Source: Keratinibaculum paraultunense
Lineage (GTDB): Bacteria; Bacillota; Clostridia; Tissierellales; Tepidimicrobiaceae
Assembly (NCBI RefSeq): GCF_016767175.1
Contig: NZ_CP068564.1
Coordinates: 2,232,001-2,296,000, forward strand
Direction of reading: 5' to 3'
DNA: 64,000 nt
Part shown: positions 45,237 to 55,891 of the stretch, piece after piece
Layout: the number at the start of each line of letters is the position of its first letter
Numbering within the stretch: position 1 is the first letter of the stretch
The notes under the pieces: generated by a model
The model's input: the letters and a program-made list of their open reading frames with translations, nothing else
Databases searched by the model: none
Told to the model about the DNA's origin: nothing
Translations under genes and position numbers: made by a program

Positions 45237-46376
45237 TTATTTCATTTGATTAAATACAACTGAAACAGACATTTCCTTGCCATTTCTAATAATCGTTAAA
45301 TTAGCTTTATCTCCTTTTTTATATTTATATAGCATTTTCTTTAATTGATTCATACTTTCAATCTCTTGATTATCCATCTTAACTAATATATCTCCTGGTC
45401 TAAGACCCGCTTTATCAGCTGGGCTATTAGCATCAATTTCTAATAATATAACACCTTTATCAACACTTAATTCTACTCCAATTTGTCTTTCGTATCTTTC
45501 TACTTCTATGCCTGCAACACCTAAATATACAATTTTAAAATCTCCTTCTTCAACTATCTGTTCTATAATAGGTTTTACCACATTAATAGGTATGGCAAAT
45601 CCTAAACCTTCCGCTGCAGAAGATTTTATCTTTACAGTATTTATACCTATTACTTCTCCTTTGTTATTTAACAATGGACCTCCACTATTTCCAGGATTTA
45701 TAGAAGCATCAGTTTGTATCAAATTATCTATAATATTATACTCATCTACTCTTATAGATCTATTCAAACCAGATATAATACCTGCAGTAACTGTCCTTTG
45801 AAAATCTAATCCTAAAGGATTTCCTATAGCTACAGCCAACTGACCAACCTCTAAAGAATCTGAATCTCCTAAATCAGCAACTGGAAGTCCAGTAGCTTCT
45901 ACTTTAACTACTGCCAAATCTAATGCTTTATCATACCATAATAATTTTCCTGGAAGCATATCACCATTTTCAAATAAAACACTTATTTTTTTAGCTTTAC
46001 CATCTCCTACCACATGAGAATTGGTAAGTATATATCCATTAGGGTTTACTATAATCCCTGAACCTACTCCTTCAACCTCCCATTCCCATATAAGTTCCCT
46101 TTGAACCTGAACAGTAGTTATCCCCACTACAGAACTCATTGCCTTCTTTGCAACTGCTTCTACTGAAGATATATCATCCGAAGGTGTAATATTTATTTGT
46201 TGCCCTGTATTGTATGGGGCTTTTCCATCATAATTTCCTGGTACTGGTAATACCTTACCATATAGATATGTTGGTGCAATGTAAGCACTTATTATTCCTC
46301 CAACAATAGCTGCAATTAATGCAACTATGAAATAAGAAAAAAATCCCCTTTTTTTAGGTGGCCTTTCATAATACAT
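45237..46376 (-). CDS. htrA: HtrA-like membrane-anchored serine protease
   Basis: 379 residues: an N-terminal membrane anchor (about 12-32), a trypsin-like domain with His in TNSHVVG, Asp in ALDLAVVKV and Ser in GNSGGPL, and a C-terminal PDZ domain (about 285-375, SPADKAGLRPGDILVKM). It acts outside the membrane in protein quality control. In Bacillus its homologue (YyxA/HtrC) follows walJ, and the same order is seen here with an 17-nt gap. Confidence 0.95.
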   Translation of the reverse strand: MYYERPPKKRGFFSYFIVALIAAIVGGIISAYIAPTYLYGKVLPVPGNYDGKAPYNTGQQINITPSDDISSVEAVAKKAMSSVVGITTVQVQRELIWEWEVEGVGSGIIVNPNGYILTNSHVVGDGKAKKISVLFENGDMLPGKLLWYDKALDLAVVKVEATGLPVADLGDSDSLEVGQLAVAIGNPLGLDFQRTVTAGIISGLNRSIRVDEYNIIDNLIQTDASINPGNSGGPLLNNKGEVIGINTVKIKSSAAEGLGFAIPINVVKPIIEQIVEEGDFKIVYLGVAGIEVERYERQIGVELSVDKGVILLEIDANSPADKAGLRPGDILVKMDNQEIESMNQLKKMLYKYKKGDKANLTIIRNGKEMSVSVVFNQMK

Positions 46377-46393
46377 TAAAATCCCCTCCTATA

Positions 46394-47182
46394 TTATAAG
46401 CTATATACTTTAGTTGCTCTATCTCTATATGTCAAATCTAAAGTAATATCTTTATGTATATTTATTCCACAATCTTTCACAAAACTACCTACAGTTTCAT
46501 GAGCTAAATATGGAATATTGTTTTCTTGGCTTAAATGTGCTAAAAGTATTATCTCCCCATTTCCTAATAAAACCTGAGATAAAACTCTACCTGCATCATC
46601 ATTTGATAGATGTCCCTTAGTACTTAATATCCTTTTTTTTAAATACCAAGGATACTTTCCATATTTAAGCATATTTACATCATGATTTGACTCTAATAGG
46701 TATAGAGAAGAACCTTTTATTATATTCTTCATTTCATTATTTACCCATCCTGTATCAGTCATAATAGTTATTTTTATATTTTTATAAAAAAATATGTAAC
46801 CAACAGGATCACAGGCATCATGAAAAATTTTAAAAGGGTGAACACCTAAATCTGCAATTTCAAAATCCTTATCTGTATGTATTATTTTTATATTTTTATT
46901 ATCTATTTCCCCTATCTTACTACTCATATTTATCCAAGTTCCTTCATTAGCAAATATAGGTATGTCATATCTTCTGGATAATACTCCTACACCTTTTATA
47001 TGATCCATATGTTCATGAGTTACAAATATGCAATCAATCGTTGAAGGACATACACCTATAGAAGATAATAAATCTTCTACCTTTCTACCACTAAAACCTG
47101 CGTCTATTAATATTCTAACCTTATCTGTTTCAATATATTGACAATTACCACTACTGCCACTTGATAAGGAGCAAAATTTCAT
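46394..47182 (-). CDS. walJ: Metallo-beta-lactamase-fold exonuclease WalJ (YycJ)
   Basis: 262 residues. MKFCSLSSGSSGNCQYIE and the metal motif FVTHEHMDHIKGV identify YycJ/WalJ, a metal-dependent nuclease-like protein linked to cell division and replication coordination. ATG 47182 is chosen because GGAGGG precedes it; an earlier in-frame start is weaker. A terminator separates it from walI, so it seems to have its own promoter. Confidence 0.95.
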   Translation of the reverse strand: MKFCSLSSGSSGNCQYIETDKVRILIDAGFSGRKVEDLLSSIGVCPSTIDCIFVTHEHMDHIKGVGVLSRRYDIPIFANEGTWINMSSKIGEIDNKNIKIIHTDKDFEIADLGVHPFKIFHDACDPVGYIFFYKNIKITIMTDTGWVNNEMKNIIKGSSLYLLESNHDVNMLKYGKYPWYLKKRILSTKGHLSNDDAGRVLSQVLLGNGEIILLAHLSQENNIPYLAHETVGSFVKDCGINIHKDITLDLTYRDRATKVYSL

Positions 47183-47278
47183 ACCCAATATGATTCCCTC
47201 CAATAAATTTTAATATATATAAAACTTACACATATTAATATTTTATCACAAAATTAATTTTAAAAAAACAAATTAAAA

Positions 47279-47299
47279 AGAAGAACTCGTAGGTTCTTC
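47279..47299 (-). terminator. Terminator of the walRKHI operon
   Basis: GAAGAAC-CTACGA-GTTCTTC on the minus strand followed by TTTTT, directly after walI. Confidence 0.75.
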
Positions 47300-48145
47300 C
47301 TAATAATCATCTATAAACACCTTATACCCATCTTGAAATTGAATTCTCCAAGCTGGAATTGCTTTTCCTTGTATAGTCTCTTCAGGTTCTTCTAAGTAAT
47401 CATGTTTTTGAGGATCAAAATAATAGCACAAAGAAATATTTGTAATGGTTTTCCCATATATTTCTTCTATATCCAATAAAGCCAATAAAGCTTTTGGTGC
47501 TGTACTTATATATATTTCTGTTTCACCTAAATCTTCAACTATAAACCATAATCTTTCAAATCTTTTTACTCCTCTTTTATCTATTTGAAAATTTGTAAAT
47601 GCTCTTTCTACAAATACATCATTATACATTTTTGAATATTCTATATAAAAAGTCCCTTTTTCTTCTTTAATAAAAGTCATTTCCATATCTGATGTATCAA
47701 AGTTCTTCTCTTTTAAAAAATCTTCTGCAATTTGAATAGCTTTTTCTTTATCTAGATTTCCAAATATTTTTTTCTCTTCTTTATTTTCATATATTATCAA
47801 TTTATTGTTTGTAATCACCAAAGATTCATTATCCTTAATTATCTGCCCAAATGCATCTTTATTTTCAATTAAATCCCCTTTACCCTTAAAAAACATTTCA
47901 TTTAATTTTTCTAATTTCATCTTTTCATAACTTACATTCATAGTATATAAACATGGTATTTCCGTTGGTATATGAGTATTTATAGATATATTTTTATGTT
48001 CCAATAATTTTACTACATCCTCTATAAAATCCTCATTTAAAGTAGGTTCATCTATAGTTTTTTCTCCTATAAGGATGTATATTAATAACACATTGGTTAT
48101 AATAAAAGCAACTATTAAAATGGTTTTAGCCTTTGACCAATCCAT
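47300..48145 (-). CDS. walI: WalK regulator WalI (YycI)
   Basis: 281 residues: an N-terminal membrane anchor (KTILIVAFIITNVLLIYILI, about 6-25) and a YycI-type extracytoplasmic domain with IQIAEDFLKEKNF-like and PAWRIQF segments. With WalH it binds the transmembrane part of WalK and restrains its kinase activity in Bacillus. It is the last gene of the wal operon here, 31 nt after walH. Confidence 0.9.
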   Translation of the reverse strand: MDWSKAKTILIVAFIITNVLLIYILIGEKTIDEPTLNEDFIEDVVKLLEHKNISINTHIPTEIPCLYTMNVSYEKMKLEKLNEMFFKGKGDLIENKDAFGQIIKDNESLVITNNKLIIYENKEEKKIFGNLDKEKAIQIAEDFLKEKNFDTSDMEMTFIKEEKGTFYIEYSKMYNDVFVERAFTNFQIDKRGVKRFERLWFIVEDLGETEIYISTAPKALLALLDIEEIYGKTITNISLCYYFDPQKHDYLEEPEETIQGKAIPAWRIQFQDGYKVFIDDY

Positions 48146-48176
48146 TTTCCTTCACCATCCAAATACTCCTTCTAAG

Positions 48177-49613
48177 CTACTTTTCAAATACTAATTCTCC
48201 ACTATATACATCAAAAGCATAAACCTTATTGTCAGTTTCCAAAAGCCATACTCCTATAAGCTTATTTTCTTGTTCTTTAGAACAAGGATCCATATAAGCT
48301 ATATCTATATTACAGATAGAAGATAAAGTATCTTCCATTATCGTTTTTTTATCTATTTTTTCTTTATTTAGTCTTTTATAATATATATAGTCTTTTTCTA
48401 GTATATCATAATTCATATTAATAATATCAAAAGTAGAAAGTATACGTTTATTTTTCTCTATATTAAAGTTAGATATATTTTTATTTTCCCTAGAAAATAT
48501 TTTATAATTTCTAATATATTTATTAAACACATCTATCTCAATAAAATCTTCGATATCATTGTTTGCCAATATTACTGGCAAGCCCATCACTCTATGCCCA
48601 AAAATAAGTTTATAACCTAAGTTTTCTTCAAATTTTATTTCCTCTATTTTAGCTAAATACATATCCTCTGGATTATCAATATGATTTGATAAAAACTCTG
48701 CTACAGTATTTAAACTAATATATAAATTTCTCTCTAATACAGGTTCTTCAAGGGGACTAAAATATTCTAAAATGCCATTTTGATTAATCTTTAGTACTTT
48801 TTGATCATATAAATATATTATAGAACCATCCTTTTCAACTATTTCTCTTATATAATCTATGTCCTTATTGAAATATTCTTTTGCAATATCCCTAATTTCC
48901 TCTATGTTTTCTGGATTCAATTTCCTTTCTACAGAAACTAAGGGTAAGTTCTTTGACATTTCATATGGAATAAAAGTATTATTATTGCTACCTAAAGTAT
49001 CTTTCATAGGATAATAATATGTATAGTCAACTGTTTCTTCTATTCCTTTCACATATTCTTTTAAAGTAGTAATATCTACATCTATATCATATATATCATA
49101 AACCATTAAATGATCATTCCCATTACTAAATATAAAAAAAGGTTTACCACTACCTATATATAAATAAATACTTTCTACCTTTGGCATTTTTTCCGTTATA
49201 CTATTAGGCTTATTAATCTCCAAAGAACGAGCCAATATGTAAGTATTAAATTTTTCAGGGAAATAGAAAACTATGGACCTTTTTTTAAGATATTTAAAAA
49301 ATTCGTCATCAGTTATTACATCTGTCTTAAAATTACTAGAAGATAAAACATTTGATAATATAGGACAAGTACTTATCCATAAGTTTTCTTTGTGTTTACT
49401 ATAAAACATGGTGTGTGTTTTCCTATCAAAATTTAATAAATATTTATGAGGCTCTAACATATCAGCTAACAAATAACTAGCACCTAAATATTCCTCTTTT
49501 TTAATTAAAGAAAATACTTTATAAGGCATCTTCATCCAAAGTTGATTAGTTAAAAATATGCTAATGCACACCAAAAGTAAAAGTAGAAAAGTTTTAAACC
49601 TTTCCTTTACCAT
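48177..49613 (-). CDS. walH: WalK regulator WalH (YycH)
   Basis: 478 residues with one N-terminal membrane helix (about 7-23) and a long extracellular domain. Sequence similarity within the family is low; identification rests on length, topology and position between walK and walI. YycH proteins bind WalK with YycI and modulate cell-wall homeostasis signalling. The gene starts 30 nt after the 163-aa exported protein. Confidence 0.85.
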   Translation of the reverse strand: MVKERFKTFLLLLLVCISIFLTNQLWMKMPYKVFSLIKKEEYLGASYLLADMLEPHKYLLNFDRKTHTMFYSKHKENLWISTCPILSNVLSSSNFKTDVITDDEFFKYLKKRSIVFYFPEKFNTYILARSLEINKPNSITEKMPKVESIYLYIGSGKPFFIFSNGNDHLMVYDIYDIDVDITTLKEYVKGIEETVDYTYYYPMKDTLGSNNNTFIPYEMSKNLPLVSVERKLNPENIEEIRDIAKEYFNKDIDYIREIVEKDGSIIYLYDQKVLKINQNGILEYFSPLEEPVLERNLYISLNTVAEFLSNHIDNPEDMYLAKIEEIKFEENLGYKLIFGHRVMGLPVILANNDIEDFIEIDVFNKYIRNYKIFSRENKNISNFNIEKNKRILSTFDIINMNYDILEKDYIYYKRLNKEKIDKKTIMEDTLSSICNIDIAYMDPCSKEQENKLIGVWLLETDNKVYAFDVYSGELVFEK

Positions 49614-49643
49614 TATTGATCATCTCCATAGAACCAGGGTTTA

Positions 49644-50135
49644 TCATTTAGTTGGTGCTAATAAATATGGATTTTTTGCAGCTTTTTCTGCTAATGCTTT
49701 GTCGTAAACATAAAATATCTTTTCAACTGTATCTACTCCATTTACCTTAAATATAACCATTACTTTATTTATTCCAGAAACTAATTCGACTTCTTTAGCA
49801 AATCCAATTTTCCCGGCATTTATTGTTTCTTTCGAGATGAGAATATAATCATTATTTTGTGGCAAATTAGTTAGTGAAAAATTCTGCCCTGTTAAATCCG
49901 TAGTCCCATAAACTTCTATCACAATACTAGTTCCCTTTGGAGCCTTTCCAGATATTAATACTGTTTTTTTATCTGTAGCTATAGCATTCTTGCTCGGTAC
50001 TGTAACCTGGTAATCATTATTATTTTTTTTAGCAATTTGAATGTTTAATGTTTTTGCACTAGCTGCATATCCTGTTAAAGAAAATGAGAATATTATTAAT
50101 ATAATAAATAAATTAGCTGTTATTTTTTTCCACAT
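49644..50135 (-). CDS. Exported protein of unknown function in the wal operon
   Basis: 163 residues with a signal peptide (about 1-26, ending GYAASA) and a beta-rich secreted domain (TVLISGKAPKGTSIVIEVYG ... VSGINKVMVIFKVNG) that resembles bacterial Ig-like or filament-associated modules. It sits between walK and walH, a place with no gene in Bacillus. It may be an extracellular ligand or envelope protein co-expressed with the kinase. The family is not recognised. Confidence 0.7.
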   Translation of the reverse strand: MWKKITANLFIILIIFSFSLTGYAASAKTLNIQIAKKNNNDYQVTVPSKNAIATDKKTVLISGKAPKGTSIVIEVYGTTDLTGQNFSLTNLPQNNDYILISKETINAGKIGFAKEVELVSGINKVMVIFKVNGVDTVEKIFYVYDKALAEKAAKNPYLLAPTK

Positions 50136-50207
50136 ATTCTCAACTCCCCTCCCTATATTTAAACTTAATTACATTATATAATATGGATGTTACAGAATTA
50201 TTACAAG

Positions 50208-52037
50208 CTAATTAAGATTAAGTGACACATTAGTAGCTACAGGCAATATAATATCTACTTTGGTACCAACTTTATATTGGGATTTAAATATTATATCACC
50301 ATCATGGGCTTCCACTATTTGCTTGGCTATAGATAATCCTAAACCAGTTCCACCTAATTCTCTACTTCTACCTTTATCTACCCTATAAAATCTTTCAAAT
50401 ATCCTATCTTTATCCTCTTCTGGTATACCTATTCCATTATCCTTTACGCTAATAATTACTTTATTATCTTTATATTTAGCACTCACATCTATATTCCCAT
50501 TATTTGGAGTATATTTTATTGCATTAGATATTATATTTAGTATTACCTGCTCTATACCATCTTTATCTATTACAATATCTGGAATATCATCTTCTATATC
50601 TATATGTAAAGTATGACCTTTTTCTTTAAAAGCAAATTCTAATTTTGAACAAGAATCATAAATTAATTTTTTAACAGAATATTCTATTTTATTCCATTTC
50701 GTTTTATTATAATCTAAATTTGAAAGTTGCAGTAAATTTTTAACTATTCTTGCCATCCTATCACATTCACTATCTATTATAGATAAAAATTTACAAGCAA
50801 GTTCCTCATCAATATCTTTATAATCCATAAGGGTTTCTGTATAACTTTTGATAGTAGTTATCGGAGTTTTTAATTCATGAGATACATTGGCAACGAACTC
50901 TTTTCTCATATTATCTAATTTATGTTGCTCTGTTATATCTTGAAATACAATTATAATACCACCAATATAACCTTTTTCATTTCTAAAAGGAGCATATCTC
51001 ATTCTATATACTATTGAATTTATTTCTACTATATCATCACCTTCTAAAGTATTTACATCATTATAATCAATTTTCTTTAAATTAATATTCTCTATTGGAA
51101 AAACCTTTCTATTTAACAACTCTTCATTTATTGTATCTTCTAATCCCAATATATTTACTGCAATAGGGTTAGCATGAATTATATATCCATTTAAATCTAT
51201 GGCTATAACTCCATCAGCCATATATTTAAATATAGTATCTAATTTACTTCTTTCTAAATCCATCTCTTGAATAGTATTTTTTAATTTTAACGTCAAATAA
51301 TTAAACATACTTGCCAATTGACCTATTTCGTCTTCTGATTTTACTTCTACAAATTGATCAAAGTCTCCTTTTGCCATTCTCTCAGCTTTTTTTGTTACAT
51401 CCCTAATAGGTTCAGTTATACTACTAGCTATTAAAAAACCTAGTATTATTGTTATTATTAATGCTAACATAGTAGCACTAGTTAATATTTTTTTAGATTC
51501 ATCTAATGTATCATAAATATCTTGAAGATCAGATGTCATGTAAAAAACACCTTTTACTTGCCCTACTTCATTTAAAACAGGATAAGCCAAATGCTTGAAA
51601 ATTTCATCTTTATTAAGATCTTTTTTTACCGCTTCTTTTTTTTCCCCTTCATATGCTGATAATATTAAAGTAGGATCAAAATCTTTATATCTTAATGCAT
51701 TTTTCCCTACTGTTTGATCTTGTTTTTTCGATGAAGTAGCTATTATTCTAGGAATATTTTCCTCATATTCATATATAATATATAAAGTTTCTGCTCCATC
51801 AAATCTCCATTCATTCAGCATGCTTTGGATTTCATTACTAACTTCAGCCCAATTATCTTCTGATAAATAACTAGATGCACTTATTATAGATTCAATTTGC
51901 TTTGTCATTGAACTAGTCCTATTTTCTAATTGTTGCATTTCAAATTTTTGTACTATGAATACTCCTACAATTACCATGGCAATAAATACTAGCAAAAAAT
52001 ATACTACAATAAACTTCCACCTAATACTATTGAACAT
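50208..52037 (-). CDS. walK: Sensor histidine kinase WalK
   Basis: 609 residues: membrane helix (8-30), extracellular sensor (31-185), second helix (186-206), HAMP (about 207-260), PAS (about 265-370), HisKA with phospho-acceptor His387 in NVSHELKTP, and ATPase boxes (NAIKYTPNNG, DNGIGIPEED, GTGLGLSIAKQIV). It phosphorylates WalR to control cell-wall turnover. It lies four bases from walR. Domain order matches the Bacillus and Staphylococcus proteins. Confidence 0.96.
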   Translation of the reverse strand: MFNSIRWKFIVVYFLLVFIAMVIVGVFIVQKFEMQQLENRTSSMTKQIESIISASSYLSEDNWAEVSNEIQSMLNEWRFDGAETLYIIYEYEENIPRIIATSSKKQDQTVGKNALRYKDFDPTLILSAYEGEKKEAVKKDLNKDEIFKHLAYPVLNEVGQVKGVFYMTSDLQDIYDTLDESKKILTSATMLALIITIILGFLIASSITEPIRDVTKKAERMAKGDFDQFVEVKSEDEIGQLASMFNYLTLKLKNTIQEMDLERSKLDTIFKYMADGVIAIDLNGYIIHANPIAVNILGLEDTINEELLNRKVFPIENINLKKIDYNDVNTLEGDDIVEINSIVYRMRYAPFRNEKGYIGGIIIVFQDITEQHKLDNMRKEFVANVSHELKTPITTIKSYTETLMDYKDIDEELACKFLSIIDSECDRMARIVKNLLQLSNLDYNKTKWNKIEYSVKKLIYDSCSKLEFAFKEKGHTLHIDIEDDIPDIVIDKDGIEQVILNIISNAIKYTPNNGNIDVSAKYKDNKVIISVKDNGIGIPEEDKDRIFERFYRVDKGRSRELGGTGLGLSIAKQIVEAHDGDIIFKSQYKVGTKVDIILPVATNVSLNLN

Positions 52038-52040
52038 GAA

Positions 52041-52736
52041 TTAGCCCCTCCTGAAATAATATCCTACTCCTCTTTTAGTTATAATATATTTAAATTCACC
52101 ATCTTCATCTTCTATTTTTTCCCTTAATCTTCTTACAGTTACATCTACTGTCCTTATATCCCCATAGTATTCATAACCCCATACTTCTTCTAGCAGTTGC
52201 TCTCTAGTAAACACTTGGTCAGCATTAGCAGCTAAAAATTTAAGCAATTCAAATTCCCTAAGAGTAAGATCTATAACTTGTCCTCTTTTTTTAACCTCAT
52301 ACTTATTTAAATCAATAATTAAATCTCCTGCTACTAATATATCTTCATCGCATAACTCTCCATTAGAAAACTCCACTCTTCTTAAATTAGCTTTAACTCG
52401 GGCTATTAATTCTCTCATGCTAAAAGGTTTAGTAATGTAGTCATCAGCACCTAATTCCAATCCTAATACTTTATCTACTTCTTCCTCCTTAGCTGTCAAC
52501 ATAAGTACTGGAATTTTAAATTCCTTTCTAATTTCTTTCAACACTTGAAATCCGTCTTTTTTAGGAAGCATAATATCCAATAAAACTAAATCTGGCAATA
52601 CCTCATAAACTTTTTTAAGTGCTTCTTCACCATCATAAGCTAAATCAACTTCATAACCTTCCTTTTCTAAATTAAACTTAATTATATCTGCAATAGATTT
52701 TTCATCATCTACCACTAATATTTTTTTATTATCCAT
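52041..52736 (-). CDS. walR: Response regulator WalR
   Basis: 231 residues, OmpR/PhoB type: a receiver domain with Asp54 ([13 protein letters not shown]) and Lys in [10 protein letters not shown], then a winged helix ([15 protein letters not shown] ... [15 protein letters not shown]). It is the essential regulator of peptidoglycan hydrolases in low-GC Gram-positives. It is the first gene of the operon; the conserved operon supports the assignment. Confidence 0.97.
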   Translation of the reverse strand: MDNKKILVVDDEKSIADIIKFNLEKEGYEVDLAYDGEEALKKVYEVLPDLVLLDIMLPKKDGFQVLKEIRKEFKIPVLMLTAKEEEVDKVLGLELGADDYITKPFSMRELIARVKANLRRVEFSNGELCDEDILVAGDLIIDLNKYEVKKRGQVIDLTLREFELLKFLAANADQVFTREQLLEEVWGYEYYGDIRTVDVTVRRLREKIEDEDGEFKYIITKRGVGYYFRRG

Positions 52737-52852
52737 AATAATATCACTCCAAAATTGATAATTTCATACTATTATCTATGCATAAATTATCTAATAATTA
52801 ATTAATATTGTCAAATTAATATTGCTTTTTGAATTTTATATATGTATAGCTA

Positions 52853-52881
52853 TTGAAGTATTTATATCTATGATATATAAT
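52853..52881 (+). promoter_or_regulatory. Promoter of the riboswitch-controlled ATPase
   Basis: TTGAAG, 17 bp, TATAAT, ten bases before the aptamer begins. Confidence 0.8.
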
Positions 52882-52890
52882 ATCATTGTA

Positions 52891-52980
52891 AAAGGGGAGT
52901 AGCTTTATAATAATTAGCCGTCAATACGGATAAAATCCCGGCTAATTATCCTGCAAATAAATGTAGGTAGCAAGACCTTT
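52891..52980 (+). ncRNA. yybP-ykoY manganese riboswitch aptamer
   Basis: Shows the conserved family elements in order: AAAGGGGAGTAGC, CCGTCAATACGG, CCCGGCTAAT and TAGCAAGACCTTTG. The P1 helix pairs AAAGG (52891) with CCTTT (52976-52980). The same CCTTT is part of the terminator stem, so folding of P1 on Mn2+ binding would prevent termination: an ON switch, as known for this class. Confidence 0.95.
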
Positions 52981-53013
52981 GTTTAAACGATCGTTTGAAC
53001 AAAGGTCTTTTTT
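52973..53013 (+). terminator. Riboswitch expression-platform terminator
   Basis: AAGACCTTTGTTTAAACG pairs with its near-complement around ACGATCGT, followed by six T. It competes with aptamer helix P1. Confidence 0.9.
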
Positions 53014-53134
53014 GATACTATAATATATACTAACAATTATACATCTATTAATCAATAACTTCTAAAATGTAACATTTTTGTTTTAATTTCTTTTTAAAAT
53101 GGGATAATAAATAAAATAGAAAGGAAGGGATAGG

Positions 53135-55816
53135 ATGGATTGGTATAAGAAAACTAAAGAAGAAGTGTTATCACAACTAAATACTTCAATGGATAAAGGT
53201 CTTTCTCAACAAGAAGCAGAAAAACGCCTAATAAAATATGGACCAAATGAATTAAAAGAAGAAGTTAAAAAAAGCTTTATGTCTAAATTAATAGCTCAAT
53301 TTAAAGATTTTTTAGTAATAATATTAATTATAGCAAGTATTATATCTTTCGCTGTAGGAGAAAAAGCAGATGCAATTGTAATTTTAGCCATAGTAATAAT
53401 AAATGCCTTTTTAGGTTTGTATCAAGAAGGTAAAGCTGAAAAAGCCTTAGATGCATTAAAAAAAATGGCTGCTCCTAATGCTAAAGTTATAAGAGATGGC
53501 AATACTACTATTGTACCAGCAAGTTCTTTAGTTCCTGGAGATATTGTATTGTTGGAATCTGGTGATATAATACCTGCAGATTTAAGATTAATTGAAACTT
53601 CAAATTTAAAAATAGAAGAAGCATCTCTAACTGGTGAATCAGTACCTGTAGAAAAAAATAGCAATACTTTATATGAAGAAGCATCTCTAGGCGATAGGAC
53701 AAATATGGCTTTTATGAGTACCATAGTTACTTACGGCAGGGGTAAAGGAGTTGTAGTAAATACAGGGCATAATACAGAGATAGGGAAAATTGCTACTATG
53801 ATACAATCATTTGATGATGAAACTACTCCTTTACAAAAAAATTTAGATAGACTTGGAAAAACTTTAGGCGTAGCTTGCATAATAGTTTGTCTATTAGTAT
53901 TTGGAATAGGTCTACTTCAAAATAGAGATCTGCTTCAAATGTTTATGGTTTCCATTAGTTTAGCTGTAGCTGCCATCCCTGAAGGATTACCTGCTATAGT
54001 AACTATAGTACTTGCTTTGGGTATGAATCGAATGGTTAAACGCAATGCTATTGTGAAAAAGCTACTTGCTGTTGAAACTTTAGGGTGTACTACTGTTATT
54101 TGTTCTGATAAAACAGGAACTTTAACTCAAAATGAAATGACAGTAGTTAAAGCATATGCAGATGGGAAAATTTTTGATATTACAGGAACAGGCTATGAAC
54201 CTAAAGGAGAATTTAAAATAGATGGAAATTCAGTTGATCCAAAAAATGTTGATGGGTTAAATAAATTGATTACTATAGGTGCTTTATGTAATGATGCAAC
54301 ATTAGAGAAGAATGAAGAAGGTTATAGAATTTTAGGGGATCCTACTGAAGGAGCTTTAATCACTTTAGCTGGAAAAGGAAATATATTTAAAGATGAAATA
54401 AATAAAAAATTCCCAAGAATTGAAGAAATTCCTTTTGATTCTGATAGAAAAATGATGACTACATTTCATGATAACTATATTCCAAATAAAGTAGTATCTT
54501 TTACTAAAGGTGCACCAGATATAGTGATTAGTAGATGTAATCAAATTTATATCAATGGGGAAATAAAACCATTAACAGATGAATTAAAAGAAAAAATAAT
54601 GAATATAAATAGTCAATTTTCAAGAAATGCATTGAGAGTCCTCGCTTTTGCATTTAAAAAATATGATAAATTGCCTAATAATATTTCAACTGAAACAATA
54701 GAAAATCAAATGATATTCGTTGGGTTAGTTGGAATGATAGATCCACCAAGAGAAGAAGCCAAAAAAGCTATACAACTCTGTAAAAAAGCAGGAATTCAAA
54801 CTATCATGATTACTGGAGATTATAAAGAAACTGCTTTTGCTATTGCTAAAGAATTAGGTATAGCAAAACATGAAGATGAAGCTATCACGGGTAAAGAATT
54901 AGATAATATTTCTGATGAAGATTTAAAAGAATTAGTAAAACATAAAAAAGTATATGCTAGAGTTTCACCAGAACATAAAGTAAGAATAGTTTCTGCATTA
55001 AAAGCTAATGGAGAGATTGTAGCCATGACTGGAGATGGCGTTAATGATGCTTTAGCTTTAAAAAAATCAGATATTGGCGTAGCAATGGGAATTACTGGAA
55101 CTGATGTAGCAAAGAATACTGCTGAAGTTATATTAACTGATGATAATTTTGCCAGCATTGTAGCAGCTGTAGAAGAAGGTAGAATAATATATAGCAATAT
55201 TAAAAAATTTGTTTTCTTCTTATTATCCTGTAATATTGGAGAAATTTTAATTATATTTTTTAGTATATTATTTAATTTACCAGTTCCCCTTATACCTATA
55301 CAATTACTTTGGCTTAATTTAGTAACAGATAGTTTCCCAGCTTTAGCCTTAGGAGTTGAAGAAGGGGAACCAGAAATTATGGAAATTCCTCCAAGAAATC
55401 CAGAAGAGCCTATATTAAACAAAAAAATGACCACAGCTATTGTTTTTCAAAGTATTGCTATCGCTGCTGCTTCATTATTAGCATATAGGTGGGGATTAAA
55501 AACTTATGGTAATCAAAATTTAATAATTGCTAGAACTATTACTTTTGCTACTTTAATCACAGCAGAATTATTGAGAGCTTACTCCAGTAGATCAGAAAAA
55601 CATACTATATTTGAAATAGGGGTGTTTTCAAATAAAACTTTAACTTTTGCTACTATTATTTCATTTTTACTATTAATTGTAGTAATATATGTACCTTTCT
55701 TGCAACCTGTATTTGATACCTATCCATTGAGCATTTCTGACTGGACTATAGTTCTTATATATTCTTTCTTACCTCTTGTAATAGGTGAATTATATAAATT
55801 GTTTATAAGAAAATAA
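53135..55816 (+). CDS. P-type cation ATPase (Mn2+/Ca2+ exporter type)
   Basis: 893 residues, a type IIA P-ATPase: actuator TGES, phosphorylated Asp325 in [15 protein letters not shown] in membrane helix 4 (283-287), hinge [13 protein letters not shown] and the helix 6 motif NLVTD. Such motifs occur in Ca2+ and Mn2+ pumps. The upstream yybP-ykoY riboswitch points to manganese export, as for YoaB in Lactococcus. ATG 53135 follows AGGAAGGGA. It is monocistronic with a terminator. Confidence 0.93.
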   Translation: MDWYKKTKEEVLSQLNTSMDKGLSQQEAEKRLIKYGPNELKEEVKKSFMSKLIAQFKDFLVIILIIASIISFAVGEKADAIVILAIVIINAFLGLYQEGKAEKALDALKKMAAPNAKVIRDGNTTIVPASSLVPGDIVLLESGDIIPADLRLIETSNLKIEEASLTGESVPVEKNSNTLYEEASLGDRTNMAFMSTIVTYGRGKGVVVNTGHNTEIGKIATMIQSFDDETTPLQKNLDRLGKTLGVACIIVCLLVFGIGLLQNRDLLQMFMVSISLAVAAIPEGLPAIVTIVLALGMNRMVKRNAIVKKLLAVETLGCTTVICSDKTGTLTQNEMTVVKAYADGKIFDITGTGYEPKGEFKIDGNSVDPKNVDGLNKLITIGALCNDATLEKNEEGYRILGDPTEGALITLAGKGNIFKDEINKKFPRIEEIPFDSDRKMMTTFHDNYIPNKVVSFTKGAPDIVISRCNQIYINGEIKPLTDELKEKIMNINSQFSRNALRVLAFAFKKYDKLPNNISTETIENQMIFVGLVGMIDPPREEAKKAIQLCKKAGIQTIMITGDYKETAFAIAKELGIAKHEDEAITGKELDNISDEDLKELVKHKKVYARVSPEHKVRIVSALKANGEIVAMTGDGVNDALALKKSDIGVAMGITGTDVAKNTAEVILTDDNFASIVAAVEEGRIIYSNIKKFVFFLLSCNIGEILIIFFSILFNLPVPLIPIQLLWLNLVTDSFPALALGVEEGEPEIMEIPPRNPEEPILNKKMTTAIVFQSIAIAAASLLAYRWGLKTYGNQNLIIARTITFATLITAELLRAYSSRSEKHTIFEIGVFSNKTLTFATIISFLLLIVVIYVPFLQPVFDTYPLSISDWTIVLIYSFLPLVIGELYKLFIRK

Positions 55817-55842
55817 AAAAAGCCCTATAGGGCTTTTTTTTT
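55817..55842 (+). terminator. Terminator after the P-type ATPase
   Basis: AAAAAGCCCTATAGGGCTTTTT with a long T run. Confidence 0.9.
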
Positions 55843-55891
55843 AGCACTTTTTAGAAGCTATTGCATAGAATAGAACAAGGAAGGTGGTTTT

